Origin: a bacterium
Lineage (GTDB): Bacteria > Bacillota > Clostridia > Oscillospirales > Acutalibacteraceae
Assembly (NCBI GenBank): GCA_030535285.1
Contig: JAUMXX010000002.1
Coordinates: 1-43,256 of the forward strand
Length of the DNA stretch: 43,256 nucleotides
Direction: 5' to 3'
A program made the translations under genes and the position numbers. Each line of letters opens with the position of its first letter. The first letter of the stretch is position 1. Of the stretch, positions 36,219 to 43,256 are shown piece after piece. The notes under the pieces were generated by a model. It had not been told where the DNA came from. It ran no database searches and worked only from the letters and a program-made list of their open reading frames with translations.

Positions 36219-36253
36219 ACACCGGCTGTCAAACTTTACATCAAGGAGAAATT

Positions 36254-37081
36254 ATGATAAAGAGCAATACTCTTAACCTTGACGACTGCCAAGGACTTCA
36301 ATATATAACCTTCCCCCATTTCGATAAAACCGGACTTATACGGCACGCCTTTTCAACCCGTTTCGGCGGAGTCAGTCAAGGCATCTATCAAACTATGAAT
36401 TTTAGTTTTACAAACGGTGACGCTCGTGAAAACGTGCTTGAAAACTACAGAAGAATTTGCAACGCAATCGGTGTGGATTACCATAACTGTGTGCTCTCCT
36501 TCCAAACCCATACCAACAATGTGAGAATTGTAACCGATGACGATATAGGTAAAGGGATCTTCAAAGACCGTGATTATAACGATATTGATGCCCTGATCAC
36601 AAACATTCCCGGAATTGTCCTTGTGCTTCAATTTGCCGACTGCGTCCCATTACTTTTTCTGGATCCTGAAAAGAAGGTAATTGCAAATGCCCACGCCGGT
36701 TGGAAGGGTACGGTTTCAAAAATTGCAGAGAAAACTGTTGCATCCATGCAGAAAAAATTCGGATGCAATCCATCAGATATTTTAGTGGGGATCGCACCCT
36801 CAATAATGCAATGTTGCTTTGAGGTTGACCAACCGGTTTTTGAACAGTTTGAGCGCATAGACGGGGTAAATATTAACGATATCTGTATTTTTAAAGGCAA
36901 CGGCAAATACAATATTAACCTGCAAAAAACCAACTGCATTATTCTCGAAAACACCGGTATCCGCCCGGAAAACATTGTTGTCACCGACCTTTGCACCAAA
37001 TGTAACAGCGATACCTTCCATTCCCACAGAGCAACCAACGGCAAAAGGGGAAATAACGCCTCTTTTATCTCTCTTGTCTGA
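36254..37081 (+). CDS. pgeF: PgeF/YfiH-family multicopper oxidase-fold enzyme (purine nucleoside phosphorylase type)
   Basis: The 275-residue cytoplasmic protein belongs to the YfiH/LACC1 family (formerly annotated as laccase or polyphenol oxidase). Members act as purine nucleoside phosphorylases/adenosine deaminases or edit peptidoglycan precursors. The zinc ligands appear in LSFQTHTNNV (His), FADCVPLLF (Cys) and NAHAGWKGTV (His). RHAFSTRFGGVSQG near the start and SIMQCCFEVDQPVFEQF are family-typical. ATG follows AAGGAG. Which of the known activities applies cannot be told. Confidence 0.93.
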   Translation: MIKSNTLNLDDCQGLQYITFPHFDKTGLIRHAFSTRFGGVSQGIYQTMNFSFTNGDARENVLENYRRICNAIGVDYHNCVLSFQTHTNNVRIVTDDDIGKGIFKDRDYNDIDALITNIPGIVLVLQFADCVPLLFLDPEKKVIANAHAGWKGTVSKIAEKTVASMQKKFGCNPSDILVGIAPSIMQCCFEVDQPVFEQFERIDGVNINDICIFKGNGKYNINLQKTNCIILENTGIRPENIVVTDLCTKCNSDTFHSHRATNGKRGNNASFISLV

Positions 37082-37096
37082 CATATCAAAGGATAA

Positions 37097-37161
37097 AAAC
37101 AGACCGACTTTCGTAACGCCACAGCATTAAAGCTATGGTAAAGTACGACATCGGTCTGTTT
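37097..37161. terminator. Bidirectional terminator between pgeF and asnB
   Basis: An 11-bp outer stem (AAACAGACCGA/TCGGTCTGTTT) encloses a second short stem (TCGTA/TACGA). T runs lie on both sides. It serves the convergent genes. Confidence 0.85.
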
Positions 37162-37188
37162 CATTTTTAATAGTTGTAAGCTGCAAAA

Positions 37189-39024
37189 TTATTTACCGGT
37201 TTCGCCAAAAAACTGTGAGTGCCAGATTAAAAAAGAATACACCGTCCAAACCTTTCTACTGTTATCCCGCTTGCCCTGTTTGTGCTCATCGAGAAGTTTA
37301 AGAAGGATTTCGTTATTAAATAACTTCTTTGCAGTTTGCGACTCAAATTCTGTTCTTACAAGGTTATAATATTTTTCCTGCGCAAGCCAGACACGGATTG
37401 GCACCGGAAATCCGAGTTTCTTCTTTTGCGCGGTAAATTCGGGCAATGTACCCTCTGCCGCCTTACGCAAAGCAATTTTTGTATTCGAATGGGAAGTTCT
37501 GTGTTTTACCGGTACCCTTGACGCAATTTCCATAACCTTTTTATCAAGATACGGAACCCTTACCTCAAGTGAATTGGCCATACTCATGCGGTCAGCCTTC
37601 AACAAAATATCCCCGGCCAGCCAGGTGTTTATATCAATCAACTGCATCTTTGTTATATCATCGTGATGGTTTGCAAATTCATAAATAGGCCTGCAAACTT
37701 CGGTTGCCGACGCAAGACCCAGAGGTTTTTTGAGTAATTTCTCACGTTCCCTCTTAGAAAACATATTTGCGTTTCCTATATACCGCTCCTCTAACCGCTG
37801 CCCTTTTCTGACAAGGAAATTAAGCCCTCTCGTTTGTGGGAAAAGCACTGCTGTTTTTGAAACAATACGCTTTATGAAGAAGGGCAGTTTGCGATATATT
37901 CCCCCCGAAAGCGGTTCACTGTAGATTCGATAACCACCGAAAAGTTCATCGGCTCCCTCGCCCGAGAGAATAACCTTAACACTCTGTGACGCCAACTTGC
38001 ATACAAAATAGAGCGCAACTGCCGCAGGATCTGCCAGAGGTTCGTCCATATAATACTGAACCTTGGGAAACTCCTCAAAAAACTCCTCGGTTGTGATTAA
38101 CTTACTTATATTTTTAATTCCGATACTTTCAGAAAACTTTTTGGCATAATCAATTTCACTGTAACCGTTATCGGCAAATCCCACTGTAAAAGTTTTATCG
38201 ACATTTGCCGTGGCAACTATATAACTTGAATCTATACCGCTTGATAAAAATGAGCCAACCTCAACATCACTTATTTTATGCGCCTTAACCGACTCTCTTA
38301 TCGCCTCATCAATTTCTTTTGCATAGTGCTCAAGAGTTCCGTCAACCTCATTAAAATCCGCCTGAAAATATCTGTGGGTTTCCAACTTGCCGTCTTTATA
38401 CATAAAATAATGTCCGGGCTCAAGTCTGAAAACATTCTTTAAAAACGTTTCTTTCGTTACCGAATACTGAAATGACAAATACTGCTCAAGTGCTTCGTGA
38501 TTTAATTCCTTAACAAAACCGGGGTAATGTAAAAACGCTTTTAACTCCGAACCGAAAACAAGTTCCTCGCCAACAAAGGAATAAAAAAACGGTTTAATTC
38601 CAAAATAATCTCTCGCGCCGAACAATGTTTTGTCGGTCATATTCCAGATTACAAACGCAAACATACCGCGCAGCTTTGTAACCAGTGCCTCACCATATTC
38701 TTCATAGCCATGGATCAATACCTCGCTGTCGGTCTTTGTTTTAAAGATATGACCTTTTTTAAGCAGTTCTTCTTTTATATCCTTAAAATTATAAATTTCT
38801 CCGTTAAAAACCAACACCATCGTGCCGTCTTCATTGTATATGGGTTGATCACCCTCAGCCAGATCAATAATACTCAACCGTCTGAACCCCAACGCGATGT
38901 CGGAGTCGACATGCTTGCCCGATGAATCGGGACCGCGATGAACAATCGAATCCATCATTTTATCAATCGCATTTTCGGTGACGGCCTTTTCATTATTAAC
39001 GGTAAACCCAACAAATCCACACAT
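37189..39024 (-). CDS. asnB: Asparagine synthase (glutamine-hydrolysing)
   Basis: This 611-residue enzyme makes asparagine from aspartate, glutamine and ATP. The N-terminal class II glutaminase has Cys2 (MCGFVGF), HRGPDSSG, GFRRLSIIDL and FNGEIYNF. The synthase domain carries the pyrophosphate loop SFLSSGIDSSY (about 262-272), GEGADELFGGY and ADRMSMANSLEVRVPYLD. The length is typical of clostridial AsnB. ATG follows AGAGG. A sigma-A promoter lies just upstream, and it is convergent with pgeF. Confidence 0.96.
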   Translation of the reverse strand: MCGFVGFTVNNEKAVTENAIDKMMDSIVHRGPDSSGKHVDSDIALGFRRLSIIDLAEGDQPIYNEDGTMVLVFNGEIYNFKDIKEELLKKGHIFKTKTDSEVLIHGYEEYGEALVTKLRGMFAFVIWNMTDKTLFGARDYFGIKPFFYSFVGEELVFGSELKAFLHYPGFVKELNHEALEQYLSFQYSVTKETFLKNVFRLEPGHYFMYKDGKLETHRYFQADFNEVDGTLEHYAKEIDEAIRESVKAHKISDVEVGSFLSSGIDSSYIVATANVDKTFTVGFADNGYSEIDYAKKFSESIGIKNISKLITTEEFFEEFPKVQYYMDEPLADPAAVALYFVCKLASQSVKVILSGEGADELFGGYRIYSEPLSGGIYRKLPFFIKRIVSKTAVLFPQTRGLNFLVRKGQRLEERYIGNANMFSKREREKLLKKPLGLASATEVCRPIYEFANHHDDITKMQLIDINTWLAGDILLKADRMSMANSLEVRVPYLDKKVMEIASRVPVKHRTSHSNTKIALRKAAEGTLPEFTAQKKKLGFPVPIRVWLAQEKYYNLVRTEFESQTAKKLFNNEILLKLLDEHKQGKRDNSRKVWTVYSFLIWHSQFFGETGK

Positions 39025-39059
39025 TAAACAATACCTCTGATAAAAAATTAATCACTCAT

Positions 39060-39088
39060 ATTATATACTCTTTTTCTGACCTTGTCTA
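39060..39088 (-). promoter_or_regulatory. Promoter of asnB
   Basis: On the minus strand TAGACA (39083-39088) and TATAAT (39060-39065) are separated by 17 bp, 36 bp before the asnB start and after the stop of the comEA-like gene. Confidence 0.72.
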
Positions 39089-39101
39089 TAAATAAAACTT
39101 C

Positions 39102-39608
39102 TCATTCTGCCACTATACAATCTCTGATCTTCTCCAAGGTTGCTTTTCCTATACCGCGCACCTGTAAAAGTTCTTCAACCGATTTGAATTTTCCTACGCT
39201 CTCACGGTAACTTATTATTGCCTCCGCCTTAACCTCACCTATACCTTTAATGGTCATAAGTTGTTGCTTATCTGCAGTATTTATATTTATAATTTCCTGT
39301 GCCTTGGTTCTCGTTTCCCTGTCCTCAGATTTTGAGGATACGACATCATTTTGCACCGAAGATATTGCCAGAGAATTGGACTTAACGTAATCTGTTTCTG
39401 CCTTGTTTTCAGAAGAAAACACACTGTTTTGTGACACACCCAGAATAGAATTCGGTGATACATATTCGATTCCGGCGTCCCCATCATCTACAGAATATGA
39501 AATGTTAAAATATATAAGTCCTGCAACTAAAACGAAACACATACCTATTACCACATATTCCGCACGTGTAAACAACATATTTTTAATTTTTTGTGTCGTT
39601 TTGCTCAT
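39102..39608 (-). CDS. ComEA-family helix-hairpin-helix protein
   Basis: A 168-residue protein with one N-terminal membrane helix (about 15-34, VVIGMCFVLVAGLIYF), an extracellular linker, and a C-terminal double helix-hairpin-helix domain: INTADKQQLMTIKGIGEVKAE then VEELLQVRGIGKATLEKI in outline. ComEA proteins bind incoming DNA at the cell surface during competence. The usual partner comEC is not next to it; the MBL-fold lipoprotein at 35301 is ComEC-like but soluble. The start has only a weak ribosome-binding site. A promoter-like TTGTAA-17-TAATAT lies upstream. Confidence 0.9.
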   Translation of the reverse strand: MSKTTQKIKNMLFTRAEYVVIGMCFVLVAGLIYFNISYSVDDGDAGIEYVSPNSILGVSQNSVFSSENKAETDYVKSNSLAISSVQNDVVSSKSEDRETRTKAQEIININTADKQQLMTIKGIGEVKAEAIISYRESVGKFKSVEELLQVRGIGKATLEKIRDCIVAE

Positions 39609-39795
39609 TGTACTCGTCCAATCACCAAAAAGTTAAAACAATTAATATTAATATTATCATAAACCGCGTCATTTTACAAGAATCGACAATTTTTTAAATT
39701 TTAAAAACCTGCAAAAAAAATGACGTCGCCCTGCGGCCTGTGAAAACTGTGTAATTTACGGCATAAACCGGTCGCAATATGTTGTACTGATTGTA

Positions 39796-39824
39796 TTGAC
39801 ATAAAAAGGTAAAAATGGTATAAT
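39796..39824 (+). promoter_or_regulatory. Consensus promoter of the Mn2+ riboswitch/P-type ATPase unit
   Basis: TTGACA (39796-39801) and TATAAT (39819-39824) match both consensus hexamers exactly, with a 17-bp spacer. The transcript should begin near 39831, immediately before the aptamer. Confidence 0.93.
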
Positions 39825-39834
39825 CAGCATTAAT

Positions 39835-39920
39835 CGTGAGGGAGTAGTTCGCGTAAACACGTGGTAAATCAACATCATGGCCTTTTATGGTCTGGTTTGC
39901 CTTAATGAACGAGACTCATG
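39835..39920 (+). ncRNA. yybP-ykoY (Mn2+) riboswitch aptamer
   Basis: Basal helix CGTGAG (39835-39840) pairs with CTCATG (39915-39920). Between them are the conserved parts of the yybP-ykoY class: GGGAGTAG (first loop), a variable central stem with ATCAACAT, and AACGAGACT (second loop). This class binds Mn2+ and commonly controls Mn2+ exporters and P-type ATPases. Here it sits between a consensus promoter and a terminator in front of such an ATPase. Confidence 0.88.
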
Positions 39921-39926
39921 TCCGGC

Positions 39927-39981
39927 TTTTGCTGTACCTGAGTTTTAAAATCCGGATACAGCAAAACTGTGTCCGGATTTT
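39927..39981 (+). terminator. Riboswitch expression platform: antiterminator and terminator
   Basis: The terminator stem is AATCCGGATACAG (39949-39961) with CTGTGTCCGGATT (39967-39979), followed by a T run. TTTTGCTGTA (39927-39936) is complementary to TACAGCAAAA (39957-39966), which includes part of the 5' arm of the terminator. The two structures exclude each other, so ligand binding can switch transcription. By family, Mn2+ should turn it on. Confidence 0.88.
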
Positions 39982-40009
39982 GTATTCATAAAAAGAAAGG
40001 ATTGTTGTT

Positions 40010-42649
40010 ATGGACTACTATTTGCAAGAATCAGAAAAAGTAATCTCAAAATTTGATTCTTCACACCAGGGACTTTCTGCTGCTACGGCCGCTAAGCGTC
40101 TGGAAACCAACGGAAAGAATAAGCTAAACGAATCTAAAAAGACAAGTTTAATTGTTAGATTTTTAAATCAACTTGCCGATCCGATGATTATAGTTTTGCT
40201 GGCAGCAGCTATACTTTCAGGGATCACCTCTGCGTATTCAAACGAATCTTTTGCAGATGTTTTCATTATTCTGTTTGTAGTAATTTTAAACTCGGTACTT
40301 GGGGTTATCCAGGAAAGTAAGGCTGAGGAAGCCATTGAAGCCCTCAAACAGATGACAGCGGCAACCTCAAAGGTGCTGCGGGACGGACAAATTGTTTTGG
40401 TCAAGAGCGAGGATCTTGTTGTCGGTGATATCATCGTGCTCGAAGCCGGCGATGCTGTTCCGGCTGATGCCCGCATCATTGAATGTGCCTCAATGAAGGT
40501 TGAAGAAGCCGCCTTGACGGGTGAATCAGTGCCGGTTGTAAAAACAGCAGATGTGCTTGACGGGGACGGTGAAATTTCACTGGGCGACCGCAAGAACATG
40601 GTTTACATGGGCAGTGTCGTTGTTTACGGCAGAGGTACTGCTGTTATTTGTGCTACCGGTATGGATACCGAAATGGGCAAGATCGCCAATGCTCTGTCAC
40701 AAGCAAAAGACGAGGCCACCCCGCTTCAAATCAAATTAGCCGGACTCAGCAAAATTCTGACCTGGCTGGTTTTAGGCATTTGTGTTGTTATTTTCGGAGT
40801 GGGCATCTTAAAAGCAGGCTCACTCAACACCGGCGTACTGCTTGATACATTTGTCCTGGCAGTCAGTCTTGCCGTTGCGGCTATCCCTGAAGGCCTTGCG
40901 GCTGTTGTTACCATTGTTTTGTCAATCGGTGTTACAAGAATGTCAAAGCGTAATGCAGTTATCCGAAAACTTACTGCAGTTGAAACTTTGGGTTGTGCTC
41001 AAATTATTTGTTCTGATAAAACCGGAACTCTCACCCAAAATAAAATGACGGTCGTTGATTATGTTGGCTGTGACAAGCAACTGCTTGCAAAAGCGATGGC
41101 GTTATGTTCTGATGCCGAACTCAACGAAGAGAACAATACCATCGGTGAACCCACCGAATGTGCCTTGGTTGCATATGCATTGTCATGCGGCCTGCACAAA
41201 AACAATCTCAAAAATCAATATCCGAGAGTTGGCGAAGCCCCCTTCGACTCAATGCGTAAAATGATGTCAACCGTTCACTCAAACGGGAATAATTTTATTC
41301 AATTCACAAAGGGTGCTCCGGATGAAGTTCTGCAACGTTGCTCGCACGTTTTGACCGAAGACGGTTTGCAAGAACTAACCCCGGAAAGACGTGACAAAAT
41401 TCTTTCTGACAATAAAGCCATGGCAGATAAGGCACTGCGCGTATTAGCCGCTGCATACAAAGAATATGATTCCAAACCGGAAGACTGCAGCCCTCAAGTC
41501 CTTGAAAAAGACATGGTGTTTATTGGTTTGACCGGAATGATAGATCCTATAAGGCCGGAAGTTAAGGCTGCTGTTGACCAATGTAAAGATGCCGGTATCC
41601 GCGTAATTATGATTACCGGCGACCACATTGATACCGCGGTAGCAATCGCCACTGAACTTGGTATAATAAACGATTCTTCACAAGCTATTATGGGTAATCA
41701 ACTCAACAGCATGAGTGATGAACAATTGTATGACTCTATCAAGAATTATTCGGTTTATGCCCGTGTTCAACCCGAGCACAAGGTGAGAATTGTCGAAGCA
41801 TGGAAGAAACTCGGAATGGTCACGGCAATGACAGGTGACGGAGTTAATGATGCACCCAGTATTAAATCTGCCGACATCGGTATCGGAATGGGTATTACCG
41901 GAACCGATGTAACTAAAAATGTTGCTGATATGATTCTTGCCGACGACAACTTTGCAACTATTGTTTCGGCTGTAGACGAAGGCAGAAGAATCTATGCAAA
42001 CATCAGAAAATCAATTCAGTTCCTGCTCTCATCAAATCTCAGCGAGGTATTGTGCGTATTCTTTGCCACAATGCTCGGATTTACAATCTTACATCCGGTT
42101 CACATGCTCTGGATAAACCTGATTACCGATAGTCTGCCGGCTCTGGCACTGGGCATGGAATCGGGCGAAAAGGATTCGATGAAGCAACCTCCCAGAAGTT
42201 CGAAAGCCGGAATATTCTCGGGTGGTGTAGGATTTGATATCGGATATCAGGGTTTATTTGTTGCTATATTAACGGTCGCGGCATACTTTATCGGTCACTT
42301 CATTGAATCAGGCAGATGGGAAATAACTAACAGCCACGACGGCATAACGATGGCATTTTTGACCATGTCGATGGCAGAAATTTTCCAATCTTTCAATATG
42401 CGTTCACAACGCGGTTCGATCTTTACGCTTAAAAAACAAAATATGATTTTATGGGGAGCCGCTGTGTTAGCGCTTGTGCTCACAACCGCCGTTATCTATG
42501 TTCCATTCTTGAAAACGGCGTTCAAGTTCACAGCTATCAGCTTCACCGAATATACAATCGCAATGGCACTGGCAGTAGCAATTATCCCTCTTGTAGAGAT
42601 TGTTAAATTGCTCCAACGCATGCTTGCCAAAAGAAAACAAAGAGGTTGA
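40010..42649 (+). CDS. P2A-type cation ATPase (Ca2+/Mn2+ exporter)
   Basis: The 879-residue membrane pump has the actuator motif TGES (about 170), the helix-4 ion site AIPEGLAAVVTIVL (about 292), phosphorylation site SDKTGTLTQNKMT (Asp about 335), and hinge TGDGVNDAPSIKSADIG (about 607). Helix 6 has MLWINLITDSLPALALGME. This is the PMR1/SERCA-like P2A class, which exports Ca2+ and often Mn2+ from the cytoplasm. The yybP-ykoY riboswitch upstream points to Mn2+ as the physiological signal and probably the substrate. ATG follows AAAGGA. It is monocistronic, with a strong terminator 40 bp after the stop. Confidence 0.95.
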   Translation: MDYYLQESEKVISKFDSSHQGLSAATAAKRLETNGKNKLNESKKTSLIVRFLNQLADPMIIVLLAAAILSGITSAYSNESFADVFIILFVVILNSVLGVIQESKAEEAIEALKQMTAATSKVLRDGQIVLVKSEDLVVGDIIVLEAGDAVPADARIIECASMKVEEAALTGESVPVVKTADVLDGDGEISLGDRKNMVYMGSVVVYGRGTAVICATGMDTEMGKIANALSQAKDEATPLQIKLAGLSKILTWLVLGICVVIFGVGILKAGSLNTGVLLDTFVLAVSLAVAAIPEGLAAVVTIVLSIGVTRMSKRNAVIRKLTAVETLGCAQIICSDKTGTLTQNKMTVVDYVGCDKQLLAKAMALCSDAELNEENNTIGEPTECALVAYALSCGLHKNNLKNQYPRVGEAPFDSMRKMMSTVHSNGNNFIQFTKGAPDEVLQRCSHVLTEDGLQELTPERRDKILSDNKAMADKALRVLAAAYKEYDSKPEDCSPQVLEKDMVFIGLTGMIDPIRPEVKAAVDQCKDAGIRVIMITGDHIDTAVAIATELGIINDSSQAIMGNQLNSMSDEQLYDSIKNYSVYARVQPEHKVRIVEAWKKLGMVTAMTGDGVNDAPSIKSADIGIGMGITGTDVTKNVADMILADDNFATIVSAVDEGRRIYANIRKSIQFLLSSNLSEVLCVFFATMLGFTILHPVHMLWINLITDSLPALALGMESGEKDSMKQPPRSSKAGIFSGGVGFDIGYQGLFVAILTVAAYFIGHFIESGRWEITNSHDGITMAFLTMSMAEIFQSFNMRSQRGSIFTLKKQNMILWGAAVLALVLTTAVIYVPFLKTAFKFTAISFTEYTIAMALAVAIIPLVEIVKLLQRMLAKRKQRG

Positions 42650-42688
42650 TTGTCCTCTTGCAGCAGGTTTTAAATAAGTTCAAACACC

Positions 42689-42723
42689 AAAGAAAGCGAT
42701 GCATTTGTTGCATCGCTTTCTTT
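42689..42723 (+). terminator. Terminator of the P-type ATPase gene
   Basis: A 15-bp perfect stem (AAAGAAAGCGATGCA and complement) with a 5-nt loop and T-rich 3' arm. Confidence 0.92.
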
Positions 42724-42765
42724 ATCCAAAATTTACATTGTAATACCGAAAAACTGCATAAAAAA

Positions 42766-42789
42766 ACGAATCTCATATACAAGATTCGT
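42766..42789 (-). terminator. Terminator downstream of tRNA-Ala
   Basis: An 8-bp stem (ACGAATCT/AGATTCGT) is followed on the minus strand by a T7 run. It lies 160 bp beyond the tRNA-Ala end, so the transcript would include the structure at 42801-42895. Confidence 0.7.
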
Positions 42790-42800
42790 ATCTTCACTTA

Positions 42801-42895
42801 GTCAAGTTTCGACACCAAGCCAACCTTTTCAGCAAAGCCGCCAACCTAAGATTAGCACAAAACATTATAATCGCTTGTGTGTCGAGCCTTTTGAC
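42801..42895. ncRNA. Unexplained 95-nt inverted-repeat structure
   Basis: Three helices nest: GTCAA/TTGAC (42801-42805 with 42891-42895), TCGACAC/GTGTCGA (42809-42815 with 42879-42885) and CAAGC/GCTTG (42816-42820 with 42873-42877). They enclose 52 nt that hold two GGTTGGC motifs on the minus strand. No reading frame or known family is recognised. Confidence 0.35.
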
Positions 42896-42949
42896 CGGTG
42901 GAGCAAAATGCCCCAATCCAAACCGTTAAAGTTCAGATAATAAATAAAA

Positions 42950-43025
<76 letters not shown>

Positions 43026-43119
43026 ATATGCGTCGCAAATTACTATATCACAGAATAAATGAAAAAACAAGTACTTTTTCAGAATAAATAAAAATTGTAA
43101 TTATTTTGATTTCAAACCC

Positions 43120-43147
43120 TTGACATCTTAAAATAATTGGATATAAT
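43120..43147 (+). promoter_or_regulatory. Promoter of tRNA-Gln
   Basis: TTGACA (43120-43125) and TATAAT (43142-43147) with a 16-bp spacer, about 40 bp before the tRNA. Confidence 0.85.
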
Positions 43148-43185
43148 AACATTTGTCGGTCAATTTAATTTAAATAAATATACTT

Positions 43186-43256
43186 TGCGGAATTGTGTAA
43201 CGGTAGCACGACAGACTCTGACTCTGTTTGTCTGGGTTCGAATCCTAGTTCCGCAG
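43186..43256 (+). tRNA. tRNA-Gln (anticodon CUG), at window edge
   Basis: Acceptor stem TGCGGAA/TTCCGCA, anticodon loop CTCTGAC with anticodon CTG, T loop GGTTCGAATCC. The tRNA body is complete to the discriminator G at 43256. A CCA, if encoded, lies outside the window. It reads CAG codons. Confidence 0.93.

Noticed and set aside
40168-40599. Minus-strand 143-codon frame opposite the P-type ATPase
   Set aside because: It has a Ser/Thr-rich low-complexity composition typical of a shadow frame within the conserved actuator region.

Overview
The window looks like a chromosomal segment of a low-GC, Gram-positive anaerobe of the class Clostridia (Bacillota). Supporting signs are strong GGAGG ribosome-binding sites with frequent TTG/GTG starts, lipoproteins and C-terminally anchored surface proteins, a cohesin domain, FeoAB, and a lon-engB pair. 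The species cannot be named from sequence alone. No phage, transposase or CRISPR array is visible.

Region 1 (1-17056, all on the minus strand) is the most unusual part. It is a regulated cell-surface locus. An AraC-family regulator (16223-17056) sits upstream of two transcription units. One is a single gene (14452-16059) for a membrane-anchored GLUG-like surface protein, closed by its own terminator. The other is a seven-gene operon: a second GLUG-like protein (12320-13978), two sugar-type ABC permeases, a substrate-binding lipoprotein, a membrane-anchored cohesin-domain protein, a secreted lectin-like protein, and a protein of more than 1670 residues with lectin-like modules and a pectate-lyase-type beta-helix that runs off the window. 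The two GLUG genes share 1418 bp that read as identical, covering ribosome-binding site and ectodomain, but have unrelated promoter regions and unrelated membrane anchors. Both promoters nevertheless carry the same pair of AAAGCAATATT-type direct repeats, 21 bp apart and exactly 31 nt from a TATAAT box. These are good candidate AraC-type operators. The likely role is capture and import of a complex, perhaps pectin- or host-glycan-like, saccharide. No ATPase and no dockerin partner is encoded in the window.

Region 2 (17266-23337) holds serC, a convergent pair (creatininase-family hydrolase and a small unknown protein), a polar amino acid ABC operon, and a DUF4304-like gene bracketed by short repeats. 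The binding protein of the amino acid operon appears to be a natural circular permutation: the segment that is normally C-terminal comes first.

Region 3 (23523-32716) is housekeeping on the minus strand: two tRNA-Ser genes, the lon-engB-lysA operon, a GNAT acetyltransferase, a lipoprotein and a GH38 alpha-mannosidase.

Region 4 (32864-43256) has feoA-feoB, a ComEC-like metallo-beta-lactamase-fold lipoprotein with a PgeF/YfiH-type enzyme, asparagine synthase, a ComEA-like protein, and a P-type cation ATPase preceded by a near-consensus promoter and a yybP-ykoY (Mn2+) riboswitch with an overlapping antiterminator and terminator. tRNA-Ala and tRNA-Gln close the window, with an unexplained 95-nt inverted-repeat structure next to tRNA-Ala.
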